Source: Bifidobacterium breve
Lineage (GTDB): Bacteria; Actinomycetota; Actinomycetes; S36-B12
Reading direction: 5' to 3'
NCBI GenBank assembly: GCA_945900705.1
Contig: CAMDKJ010000022.1
Location: 1 to 15,800 of the forward strand
DNA: 15,800 nt
The first letter of the stretch is position 1, and each line of letters starts with the position of its first letter. Made by a program: the position numbers and the translations under genes. The notes beneath the pieces were generated by a model, which made no database searches, was not told the DNA's origin, and worked only from the letters and a program-made list of their open reading frames with translations. Shown piece by piece: positions 1 to 7,716 of the stretch.

Positions 1-90
1 CTCATCATTATTGCGCTGGTAATTGGCTTTGTGGTTTTGGTCGCCGGTGGCCTGGCTTCGATAACCCCTGGATCAGGCGGTGCTCCCTAA
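1..90 (+). CDS. C-terminal end of a membrane protein (partial)
   Basis: Only the last 29 codons are inside the window, reading in frame 1 to a TAA at 88-90. The first 20 or so residues are almost entirely hydrophobic (start LIIIALVIGFVVLVAGG) and form a likely transmembrane helix. A short polar tail rich in Gly, Ser and Pro ends in SGGAP. The TAA shares its last base with the ATG of the following protease (TAATG), so the two genes are very probably translationally coupled, and the RiPP operon extends to the left of the window. The family cannot be told from this fragment; a transporter subunit or other membrane component of the pathway is possible. Confidence 0.6.
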   Translation, partial: LIIIALVIGFVVLVAGGLASITPGSGGAP

Positions 91-1985
91 TGCCCGCCAA
101 TGGTGGCACCGGATCCAACCTGGACCTACTAAAAGGTTTGCGCGAGCTGTACGAGGTGACAGGTGGCGGGTCTTCTAAGGTCACCGTCGCGGTGATTGAC
201 GGCGCGGTTGACTTCACCCATGAGGTTTTCAAAGGGGCAGATCTGCGAACGGCTTTGGGAGCAAACACCATGTCTGCCGAGGCCGGCGACAAAATGGCTG
301 AGCACGGCACCCATGTGGCGAGCATCCTCTTTGGCCAGCCTGGCACCGAAGTTGAGGGTATTTGCCCAGGAGTTAGAGGGGTCATCATCCCCGTGTACGA
401 CGCGGCATCAGGTAGTGCCCCTCAGCTAGAAGTTGCTAGAGCAATTGAACTAGCCATTGAAGAAGGCGCCGACATCATCAATTTCTCCGGGGGCCAGTAC
501 TCAGATACCGGGGTCGCTGATCAATGGCTGTCTGATGCGGTGGTCAGATGCGCCGAGGCCGGTGTCCTCTTGATCGCCGCAGCGGGTAACGATGGCTGCG
601 AATGCCTACATGTGCCGGCTGCGGCCAGTACGGCGTTGGCGGTCGGAGCCATCGACTCCTCGGGTGAGCCCATGGATTTCAGTAACTGGGGCCATGGCTA
701 TTCCTGCAATGGGATCACCGCGCCAGGGGCGGAGATTCTAGGGGCCGTACCCGGCGGAGGAGTTTCAAGGCTCAGCGGCACTTCGTTTGCCACTCCAATG
801 GTGGCGGGGGTAGCGGCCCTGCTGCTGTCTCAGGGCCGCGAAAGTGTTTCGGGGGCAGCCCCCAGTTCATTGATGATTCGTGAAATAATGCTGCGTGGTG
901 CTGCACCATGTGGTAGAAATGATGTAAATATCTGCCAGCGCCTGCTGTCAGGAACTATCGATGTTGAAGGAGCAGTGGCGGAAATGAGTGAAGCAATGGT
1001 TGTAGGGCCAACGGGTGTCTCCCCAGCAGGCGGTTGTGGCTGTGGCGGGCCCACCGATAGTTCAAATGCGGAGCCGGCTGTTTCCGCCTCCTCGTCTATG
1101 CTGTCAGGGGTGAGTCCGTCGATGGCCGACGCCCCTGAGGGTCAAAACATGGTTTATACACTTGGTAACTTGTCCTATGACTTCGGTACCGAGGCCCGGC
1201 GTGACTCCTTCAAGCAATTGATGCCACCGGTTGAAATCAACGGTGAAATAGTGCCCCCGAATCCCTATGACGCTCGCCAACTTGTTTCTTATCTTAGCGA
1301 TAGTTTGTCTGAGGCCCGGGCGCTAACCTGGACCTTGAACATAGAACTTACCCCCGTGTATGCACTGGAGCCGACCGGTGCTTTTGGGGCTGATCTGTAC
1401 GCTCGACTCCTCGACATGTTGGCGGGTGAAATCCAGGCCGAGGACGACGAGAGCTACATTCAGCGCGTAAGTATTCCCGGCAAACTCACAGGCAACACCG
1501 TGCGCTTGTTCTCCGGCCAAGTGGTGCCGGTTCTCCAACTTGAAAATCCACGCGGCATGTATGGCTGGAAGCAAAATGCGCTCATCGCCCAGGCTGCAGA
1601 AGCTGTCAGCGGTCGGTCAACGGCAACCGCCGATCTGAACACCATCCAGACTAACTTGCGCGGATTCCTCGACCGCATTTACTACGACCTACGCAACTTA
1701 GGCGTACTTTCAAGTGATCGAGCTCTCAATTTCGCGGCGACCAACGCATTCCAAGCCGCAATGGTGTTCTCAGAGGCCTTAGGCGGTGGTATGCAACTTG
1801 AATCCATCGAAACTGAAATGTCGCCATTTGCCCGCGCGGACTCCGATGCATGGGACGTAAAGATGAAGTTCTTCGATCCGGAAAACACTCGCCGGGCCCG
1901 TCGCGTCTATCGCTTTACCGTCGATGTCAGCGAATTGATGCCGGTCACCTTAGGTGACGTCCGCAGCTGGACGACGGCAAACTAA
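90..1985 (+). CDS. PatA/PatG-type subtilisin-like RiPP maturation protease (PatA position)
   Basis: A 631-residue serine protease of the S8 (subtilisin) family, of the kind that trims cyanobactin precursors. The catalytic triad is complete: Asp37 in VIDGAVD, His72 in HGTHVAS and Ser232 in GTSFATP, with the oxyanion Asn in AAAGND. The substrate-binding strand is canonical (INFSGG, Ser133-Gly135). The segment GNDGCECLHVPA with Cys170 and Cys172 and the segment DFSNWG are, as I recall them, typical of PatA and PatG proteases. A linker with a GCGCGG motif (Cys316, Cys318) leads to a C-terminal half from about residue 354, opening with YDFGTEARRDSF, that I recognise as the PatG domain plus PatG C-terminal domain. 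No signal peptide, so cytoplasmic. The ATG overlaps the upstream stop (TAATG). In patellamide-type pathways PatA cuts off the leader and PatG cuts the C-terminal side and cyclises. Gene order favours the PatA role here, but this is inference. Confidence 0.9.
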   Translation: MPANGGTGSNLDLLKGLRELYEVTGGGSSKVTVAVIDGAVDFTHEVFKGADLRTALGANTMSAEAGDKMAEHGTHVASILFGQPGTEVEGICPGVRGVIIPVYDAASGSAPQLEVARAIELAIEEGADIINFSGGQYSDTGVADQWLSDAVVRCAEAGVLLIAAAGNDGCECLHVPAAASTALAVGAIDSSGEPMDFSNWGHGYSCNGITAPGAEILGAVPGGGVSRLSGTSFATPMVAGVAALLLSQGRESVSGAAPSSLMIREIMLRGAAPCGRNDVNICQRLLSGTIDVEGAVAEMSEAMVVGPTGVSPAGGCGCGGPTDSSNAEPAVSASSSMLSGVSPSMADAPEGQNMVYTLGNLSYDFGTEARRDSFKQLMPPVEINGEIVPPNPYDARQLVSYLSDSLSEARALTWTLNIELTPVYALEPTGAFGADLYARLLDMLAGEIQAEDDESYIQRVSIPGKLTGNTVRLFSGQVVPVLQLENPRGMYGWKQNALIAQAAEAVSGRSTATADLNTIQTNLRGFLDRIYYDLRNLGVLSSDRALNFAATNAFQAAMVFSEALGGGMQLESIETEMSPFARADSDAWDVKMKFFDPENTRRARRVYRFTVDVSELMPVTLGDVRSWTTAN

Positions 1986-1997
1986 GAATTGGCAACC

Positions 1998-2186
1998 ATG
2001 TTCCCCATTCAAGCGCCACCGGTGCGGAGGCCGGAAATCGTACAGCCGTCTTTGATGGTTGATGTGACCTCGGGCACGATTGAGCACCTGCTTGACGTTT
2101 ATATGCACTTAACCCACGGGGCTAACTACAACGACCCATCCCCGTGGGTAAGTGCCTCATTTTCCCCGAGAAATAGGTCCAGATGA
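1998..2186 (+). CDS. Small protein in patB position (62 aa), unknown function
   Basis: A 62-residue protein beginning MFPIQAPPVRRPEIVQP; an in-frame TTG at 1989 would add three residues. It starts 12 bases after the protease stop, and its TGA (2184-2186) overlaps the ATG of the next gene (ATGA). This coupling is the main evidence that it is expressed. The N-terminal part is Pro- and Arg-rich, the middle is a predicted amphipathic stretch (around IEHLLDVYMHL), and the C-terminus is polar and Ser/Asn/Arg-rich. There is no Cys, no repeated core and no double-Gly or AYDG-like cleavage motif. Cyanobactin clusters run patA-patB-patC, and small proteins of unknown role follow PatA there; this gene has the right size and place for PatB. 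The start also resembles my memory of PatB-family proteins, which I could not verify. A precursor role is less likely but not excluded. Confidence 0.65.
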   Translation: MFPIQAPPVRRPEIVQPSLMVDVTSGTIEHLLDVYMHLTHGANYNDPSPWVSASFSPRNRSR

Positions 2187-2563
2187 GTGCGGTCAAGAAG
2201 TCGATAGAGGGTGAGAATCCACCGCCTCGGGCGGCGTTGCCCAAAAAGGCAAAGTCGGAAAAGCCCGTGTCGAAGGGAAAGGCAAAAGGCCCCTCAAGTG
2301 CGGCAGTGGGAAAAATTAGAACCACCGTTAATTCGGTCTCACATGATCAGCACCCCGGTCATTATGTGCACCCTCGAGGCCATAAATTGGGAGAAGACAT
2401 GCGGGTGACCCATGTTTACGATTTTGTTGATGTCAATCACAACGGATCCGGTATATATGCACTAGCTCACTGGGCTAAATTTTTGGAGGTGCACGCAGCT
2501 TCTGAAACTGGATTTGCGGACGACAGGTCTATTGGGTTTATCCGCGGCCTTACCCAGCGCTAG
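2183..2563 (+). CDS. Small basic protein in patC position (126 aa), unknown function
   Basis: A 126-residue protein not recognised with confidence. The first half (about residues 1-60) is low-complexity and rich in Lys, Pro, Ala and Ser, probably disordered. The second half looks folded, with a His-rich patch (HDQHPGHYVHPRGH) followed by HVYDFVDVNHNGSG and an Ala/His/Trp segment (IYALAHWAKFLEVHAA). It overlaps the preceding gene by four bases (ATGA) and ends eight bases before the second protease start, so it lies within the same operon. In cyanobactin loci a third small gene, patC, of unknown function sits at this place after patA and patB. Equivalence is inferred from order only. The protein lacks Cys and has few heterocyclisable residues near its C-terminus, which argues against a classical azole precursor. 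Confidence 0.65.
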   Translation: MSAVKKSIEGENPPPRAALPKKAKSEKPVSKGKAKGPSSAAVGKIRTTVNSVSHDQHPGHYVHPRGHKLGEDMRVTHVYDFVDVNHNGSGIYALAHWAKFLEVHAASETGFADDRSIGFIRGLTQR

Positions 2564-2571
2564 GAATTTTC

Positions 2572-4608
2572 GTGCCTGATCTAAATGCCCTGCCGGGGGT
2601 GCTCCGTTTGCGGGCGCTCACCCAAGGGGACCCGCGCGTGCTCACCGCCGTCATTGACGGCAGCCCGGTTATCACTCACCCATCATTTGATGGTGCTGAC
2701 GTAACAGCGGTGCGGGGGTACTGGCTTGATGACCGCGAAGATTCAGAAGGTAGTACCGGTCACGCAACCCACATCACGAGTGTAATTTTTGGCCAACCCG
2801 GAAGTGAAGTACCGGGTTTAGCCCCGCGGGCTCGTGGACTTTTCATCGCATCGGGAGTTGATGATGACAGCGCCGAATCCGAGATCGGGATTGCGCGAGC
2901 TATTGAGTATGCGCTATCGCAGGGAGCCCAAATCATCCATTGCGCTTTTTGTCACCCGAGCCAAACTGGACAAACGCAGTCCTGGCTCACCGATGCAGTG
3001 CGCAAAGCCGAGGAAGCCGGCGCGATAATTGTGGCGCCAGCCGGGAACGACTACGGCGAGAACTGGTGCTCACCGGCCGCAATGTCGACCGTTCTGGCGG
3101 TGGGGGCGCTCGCCGACGACGGTGCTCCCATGCATTTCACAAACTTTGGCTCCCGATATGACGGGCATTCGATCATGGGCCCGGGCGAGAACGTCTTGGG
3201 GGCCAAGCCCGATGGTGATGTCGTCAATCAAAAAGGCACCAGTGTGGCGGCGCCGGTACTTACCGGTTTGATCACCGCGATTACGTCGGCTTTGGTGCAG
3301 GCTGGCCGCCCGCCGAACCCACAGTTGGTTCGTAATGTTTTGCTAGCAACGGCACGACCATGTACAGGGGCAGGGGCCGATCGGTGTATCGGTGGTGAGG
3401 TCGCTGTTGACCGAGCCCTTGAAGTACTTTTCGACGGGGTGGCGATTGCCTCATTCGCTGTCGACAATGCGCGAATCTTGGCTTTGCAACCCGCCCCTGA
3501 TGCGCCGTCGGCACTGCAAGAGCCACCGAGGCCAGCTAGTCAGTTTCAACTGCCACCACATTCGTCAGCTACTCATCACACCGGAGAACCACCATTGCCC
3601 CGTGAGGCATACAAGCGCGAGGAGCGTAGAGGTGATGCGGTAGTCCCAGCCGTGGTTGAACCGTCGATCAAGTACCCTGCGCGCACTTTTGCGATCGGCA
3701 CCATCAGTTACGACTTCGGTAACGAAATCACCCGGGATTCATTTACCGAAGCGATGGGCGGGGGTTACGGAGTCGGTACCGGGGTGGCAACTGACCCGCA
3801 GTCAATGGTTGATTACCTTGACACCAATCCCGCCGAGGCCCTTCGACTTATCTGGGTACTTAAAATTAATGACGAGGCACGGTTTGCGATCACCCCGGTT
3901 GGGCCCTTTGCCTCTGACGTTTACGACATGTTGGCTGCCCTATTGCAAGGCCAAGCAAAGGGCAGTATCTCGGTGGTGTCTATGCCGGGTAGTGCTGAAA
4001 CCGGCACCGTGACATTGCTTGACGGCACCACCTTGCGCAAGCTGCACCGCAATGGGTTGCGTGGTATCTATGGCTGGCATCCGGCGAATTTGGCACAGCA
4101 GTGCCTTGCTGCCGTTCACGGTGATGCATTGAAAGGCGAAGAGAAGGGGCTTGCGGCAAAAGCCAAATCCGAATCCGCTACGGCAGGTGCTGATGACGAA
4201 GTGTTCGGAATCGATGGGATAGCAACTGATATCTGGACCCGGCTTCGGATTGAACCATCAAGGGATGTGCATTTAGCGGTACAAGATTTCTTGGAGGAGA
4301 TTTATTTCCGGGCGCCACAGGATCCATCAATCTCTGTTGAGCGTGCCCTGAATCTGGCGGCAACCAACGGGTATCAAATTGCTATGGCATTCTTGGATGC
4401 TTTGAATGACGGGCTGCAGTATCAGGCCTACGGCACGGAGTACAGCCCATTTAGCCGGGTCGGTGGAAACTGCTGGGAGATAGTACTTCGTTTCAAGGAT
4501 CCAGCACGTGCCACTCGTGGTGCCCGCGAATACCGGTTCACCATTGACGTAGCCGATACTTTGCCGGTGGCCGTTGGTCGAGTTAGGCGTTGGGCGGCGG
4601 TTCGGTGA
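2572..4608 (+). CDS. Second PatA/PatG-type subtilisin-like protease, diverged substrate strand
   Basis: A 678-residue S8 protease, paralogous to the first one over its whole length. The start is GTG at 2572, with AGGA six bases upstream. The triad is Asp29 (AVIDG), His64 (GHATHITS, where HGTH is usual) and Ser224 (GTSVAAP), with Asn in APAGND. The substrate-binding strand, SGG in the first protease, reads AFC here (Ala125-Cys127, within HCAFCHPSQ), an unusual change at the backbone contacts for substrate P residues. A long Pro/Ala/Gln-rich linker (about residues 300-365) precedes the PatG-type C-terminal half, marked by SYDFGNEITRDSF and ALNLAATNGYQIAM. That half has an Ala/Glu/Lys/Ser insertion near residues 515-545 absent from the paralogue. 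Cyanobactin PatG carries its oxidase at the N-terminus; here the oxidase is a separate next gene, coupled through GTGA. This protease may be the macrocyclase or C-terminal processing enzyme. Confidence 0.88.
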   Translation: MPDLNALPGVLRLRALTQGDPRVLTAVIDGSPVITHPSFDGADVTAVRGYWLDDREDSEGSTGHATHITSVIFGQPGSEVPGLAPRARGLFIASGVDDDSAESEIGIARAIEYALSQGAQIIHCAFCHPSQTGQTQSWLTDAVRKAEEAGAIIVAPAGNDYGENWCSPAAMSTVLAVGALADDGAPMHFTNFGSRYDGHSIMGPGENVLGAKPDGDVVNQKGTSVAAPVLTGLITAITSALVQAGRPPNPQLVRNVLLATARPCTGAGADRCIGGEVAVDRALEVLFDGVAIASFAVDNARILALQPAPDAPSALQEPPRPASQFQLPPHSSATHHTGEPPLPREAYKREERRGDAVVPAVVEPSIKYPARTFAIGTISYDFGNEITRDSFTEAMGGGYGVGTGVATDPQSMVDYLDTNPAEALRLIWVLKINDEARFAITPVGPFASDVYDMLAALLQGQAKGSISVVSMPGSAETGTVTLLDGTTLRKLHRNGLRGIYGWHPANLAQQCLAAVHGDALKGEEKGLAAKAKSESATAGADDEVFGIDGIATDIWTRLRIEPSRDVHLAVQDFLEEIYFRAPQDPSISVERALNLAATNGYQIAMAFLDALNDGLQYQAYGTEYSPFSRVGGNCWEIVLRFKDPARATRGAREYRFTIDVADTLPVAVGRVRRWAAVR

Positions 4609-6893
4609 GCATGGTACTTGGGCTAAGCCCCGCGGTAACAATCAAGTCTGCCGATGCAAACTGGAGTGAGTTGGTCGGCCCGAGTGGCTCATTGGTTGTG
4701 CCGGCTGATTTCGCCAGTACCTTGCCGGTTAACGGTGCCACCCCGTCCTCGGCGCCGGCGGACCATAACCTAATGCAGAAATTGGCCGATGGGGGGTTTT
4801 TGGCGGTTACCGCTTATGAGGGCGATACCCCACTCGCCACTTTGGTGCCAGGTATTAATCCACTGCCCTCGGTCCCGGTAGATGCATCTTTGGGAACGGC
4901 GTATCGGTTATCGAGGTTCGCCTACCTGCATCGCACCCAACGTCAAATGCTAATTGAAATACCGACCACTTCTGCATACATACAAATTCACGATCCGAGA
5001 GTTGCGGCGGTGGCGGCTGCCCTCGCATTCGATCAAACTCCGACTGCCCTTTCGACTGCGTCAGGGTTAAGTGTTTCTGGGGTCTGCGAATTAGTCGGTC
5101 TGATGCGCGCAATCGGTATCGCGGTGCCGGTGGCCAGAGGCCTGAATTTCGTGCCAGCTGTTGAGTCACTGATTAGTTGGTTCGAACGTGAGGCCTTGCC
5201 ACGTGGTTTTTCGCACTCGGGGCGGGTGGTCGGGCTTGATCAAATTCCGGTTGAAGGGGCAGATTTGAACTTTCAAGTGGGCTTCGAGATGCACCATGAC
5301 GGTTCGAAGCGGACGGATATCGGAGTTCTTTTGCCATATGCGGGTGTCGGTACCACCGGACCGTTGGCACTTCTTGACCCCGACGGCTTTTATGAGTTTG
5401 ATGTCACTGAGGATGTCGGGTCATTTATGGGTGTCTTCGTGCGGCTAGTCTGGCCACAGGAGCCTTTGGAGTTACAAGCACAGGCGCTCAGCTTGGATGA
5501 AACCTTGCGGGCGTTGGGTGCCAGTAGCCGTTTGTCGACGAACCCAGACGCTAGAAAACTTGTTGATGGCTTGGGCTTGCCGCGCATGCTTGGGGTGCTT
5601 CCAGGGCGAAGTGATGTAGTGCGGATGATTTTCAACATTCCAGACATCGCGGCACTTTCACTAGCCGGTCAGCTTTTAGCCGATGCCGGAGTGCCTGCGG
5701 CTAGTTTGATTAACTTCTCGGCGATTGAGCCGATTGTTGGGGGGCCATCTCCTCTCCGAATTGCGGTGGACATGACAAACACTGGTCTGGGCTCGCGAGT
5801 TGGGTTTGAAGTTTTCACCCCGCAGGCAATTGCGCTGCTGGCCCCAGTGATGACCGAACTAGGTGTTGATCAGCAGATGCAAGAGAGTGTCCTAGTGGCG
5901 GTTGCTGAGCCCGATAAAGAACGCACGATTTACCAAGATAACTCCGATGGTTCAGTTTCTGATATCCCGATAGCCCACCAACGCATTAGTTTGATTCACG
6001 TCAAGATCGGATTTGAGGAAGATGGTCAGGTGGTCGTAAAGACTTACGTCGTGGCGAAAAGTACAGCATTAGACGAAGTCGGCAAGTCTGTTGAAGATTC
6101 AGATATTCCAAAGTCGTGGGAGTTTCACGACCTACTTTTCCATTCAAAAACACGAGATGGCCGAGTGCGTAGCAAGTTAGGCGGTACCGCCCGATTCACG
6201 ATTAGGCCGCATCCCGAGGAGCCCTCGACCCAGCCTGTGCCAGGTGACATCTTGTTACCAAGTATTGATATCCCTAACGTTATTGCGGGTGATCCGCCAT
6301 TCGGAATGGTGCTTGAAAAGCGTACCTCGATTCGCGCTTGGGATGGTCCGGAACTGCCCGTGGTTAAACTCGCTGAGCTACTTGCGCGCGTGATGCACCT
6401 AATTCCGCGAAGTGTCGAAATGTATGGCCAGGTCGAGGAACGTCCCGGCCGTATCTATCCATCCGGCGGTGGGCTTTATGAGATTGACATCGTGGTGTTC
6501 GCCAGTCGAGTTGCTGGCCTAGCGCCCGGCGCCTATGTCTACCGCCAAGGCTCACATTCACTTGGCGCCTTGACCGGTGAGCTCGAGTACCAACAGAAAG
6601 TAATCTTTGGCGCCAGTGAGGCAACCGGTGGGGGGATGTCCAGGCCCCAAGTGTTACTGGTACTTGCTGCACGTTACCCAGACATCGCGACCAAATATGA
6701 GGGCATCGCATACTCACTGATGCTCAAGCATGTCGGAGTAATGATGGCGACCATTCAGTATTCTGCGACGGCCATGGGCTTAGGGTCAGTTCCATTAGGT
6801 ACAGGTGATAGTGATGCATTTGCCCTGGCTACCGGACTTGACTACTACACCCAAGGGTCAATCGGTGAAATCGCTATCAGTCCGTTGGACTGA
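4605..6893 (+). CDS. SagB-type FMN-dependent azoline oxidase with an inserted domain
   Basis: A 762-residue protein, long for a SagB-family dehydrogenase, that would oxidise thiazolines or oxazolines to azoles with FMN. I chose GTG 4605, which overlaps the protease stop (GTGA); ATG 4611 and TTG 4590 are alternatives. Residues up to about 195 match the SagB N-terminal part, with YRLSRFAYLHR and a winged-helix-like segment around residues 128-175. The SagB signature WEFHDLLFHSKTRDGR appears only at residue 505, and the nitroreductase domain runs from about 560 (VLEKRTSIRAWDG; YPSGGGLYE; KYEGIAYSLMLKHVG; LGTGDSDAFALATGL) to the end. Lys697-Tyr698 matches the Lys-Tyr pair needed for oxidation by McbC. 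Between about residues 200 and 500 lies an extra domain containing DMTNTGLGSRVGFEVF and HVKIGFEEDG, resembling from memory a stand-alone protein of unknown function near other RiPP clusters. Confidence 0.88.
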   Translation: MSMVLGLSPAVTIKSADANWSELVGPSGSLVVPADFASTLPVNGATPSSAPADHNLMQKLADGGFLAVTAYEGDTPLATLVPGINPLPSVPVDASLGTAYRLSRFAYLHRTQRQMLIEIPTTSAYIQIHDPRVAAVAAALAFDQTPTALSTASGLSVSGVCELVGLMRAIGIAVPVARGLNFVPAVESLISWFEREALPRGFSHSGRVVGLDQIPVEGADLNFQVGFEMHHDGSKRTDIGVLLPYAGVGTTGPLALLDPDGFYEFDVTEDVGSFMGVFVRLVWPQEPLELQAQALSLDETLRALGASSRLSTNPDARKLVDGLGLPRMLGVLPGRSDVVRMIFNIPDIAALSLAGQLLADAGVPAASLINFSAIEPIVGGPSPLRIAVDMTNTGLGSRVGFEVFTPQAIALLAPVMTELGVDQQMQESVLVAVAEPDKERTIYQDNSDGSVSDIPIAHQRISLIHVKIGFEEDGQVVVKTYVVAKSTALDEVGKSVEDSDIPKSWEFHDLLFHSKTRDGRVRSKLGGTARFTIRPHPEEPSTQPVPGDILLPSIDIPNVIAGDPPFGMVLEKRTSIRAWDGPELPVVKLAELLARVMHLIPRSVEMYGQVEERPGRIYPSGGGLYEIDIVVFASRVAGLAPGAYVYRQGSHSLGALTGELEYQQKVIFGASEATGGGMSRPQVLLVLAARYPDIATKYEGIAYSLMLKHVGVMMATIQYSATAMGLGSVPLGTGDSDAFALATGLDYYTQGSIGEIAISPLD

Positions 6894-6921
6894 CCTGCGG
6901 ATTTTCGACTAGGAGTTATTG

Positions 6922-7716
6922 ATGTCGGGGCTTGTCAATACCGAGGTTGAGCCGTGGGAGTTTAACCTTCCAGCGCTTGCTGCATTTCAGGTGACACCGG
7001 ATGGGTCCCATGTGTTGACCATGGCTGGCGGAGTAGATGCCCAGTGCGAAGCAATGGTGCTCAGCAATTTGATTGATCCGCTGGCTTGGTGGCGGCGGGG
7101 GTTCTGGTTGCTCAATGGTTCGGTCATGGTTGACCCTGCTGGTAGAGCGGTATTGATTTCTTCGGCCCCAGAACTTGCAGAGCGGGTTATCATCGGGCTT
7201 GCGAAAATGGGCTGGAGTTGTTTGGGCGACTTTTTAATTCCTGCTCGGGTGGTTGCTGGCCAAGTTATCGTGTACCCACGCCAGTCGCCGGTGATCTGTT
7301 CGGCCGCCGTGGCCGTAAGCGAGTCATTGGATATCGAACAGTTTGTGCGTCCCGGGGGTAATGCCGTGGGGGTTGCGCTTAGCCGTTGGCCGGAGCCGAT
7401 TGCTTTGGTGGCCATGGCAACTTTAATGCCCGAGCCACCCGAACCGGTTTCACCTGGGATTGGCCGGGCTCGAATCGCGCGGGCGCTCTTGGTTGAGGTA
7501 GCGGCGAAGGAGCGCACACCGAGTGAGCTACTAGATATTGTGACCGGCCTTGCAGTGTTACCGGCATGGGTCAGTAGTGACCCACTGCGGGTGGTGACGG
7601 ACCCGGATGCGCAATGGGCATCTGACGATGCGCAGGCGGTGGCCATCAAAGCCAAGGTTGCTTTGGTTGCTGCGCTTAACGAGCTTGCCGATTGGGTGGC
7701 GAAAAATAATGGCTAG
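6922..7716 (+). CDS. HPr-kinase-like protein without a P-loop (264 aa)
   Basis: A 264-residue protein that I read as a degenerate relative of the HPr-kinase-like ATPases found beside PqqD proteins in several RiPP clusters. The start ATG at 6922 has AGGAG six bases upstream; a TTG three bases earlier is less likely. The expected order is visible: a hydrophobic strand and turn (FWLLNGSVMVDPAGRAVLI, residues 61-79), then, where a Walker A loop GxxGxGKS/T should lie, SSAPELAER (80-88) with no Gly or Lys. A segment then follows like the family's strand and acidic region (GWSCLGDFLIP, then YPRQSPV), with a single Asp instead of a pair. The protein therefore probably does not bind ATP in the usual way and may be a scaffold or peptide-binding partner. 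It overlaps the sulfotransferase gene by eight bases, which suggests a shared task. The remote homology is an inference from pattern. Confidence 0.6.
   Translation: MSGLVNTEVEPWEFNLPALAAFQVTPDGSHVLTMAGGVDAQCEAMVLSNLIDPLAWWRRGFWLLNGSVMVDPAGRAVLISSAPELAERVIIGLAKMGWSCLGDFLIPARVVAGQVIVYPRQSPVICSAAVAVSESLDIEQFVRPGGNAVGVALSRWPEPIALVAMATLMPEPPEPVSPGIGRARIARALLVEVAAKERTPSELLDIVTGLAVLPAWVSSDPLRVVTDPDAQWASDDAQAVAIKAKVALVAALNELADWVAKNNG

Noticed and set aside
1998..2186. The 62-residue protein as the azole precursor
   Set aside because: It has no Cys, no repeat, no recognisable leader motif or cleavage site; its place fits a patB-like accessory better. Kept only as an alternative.
4590..4604. TTG start for the SagB-type gene
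   Set aside because: GTG 4605 forms a GTGA overlap with the protease stop, like other junctions in this operon.
6987..7655. A 222-codon frame on the minus strand
   Set aside because: It lies wholly opposite the HPr-kinase-like gene, which has a good ribosome binding site and coupling; the antisense product is Ser/Thr/Ala-rich with no recognisable motif.
7607..7708. Earlier ATG for the sulfotransferase gene
   Set aside because: It would add 34 residues lying inside the upstream gene; ATG 7709 gives the usual short lead-in to the PAPS loop and an eight-base overlap.
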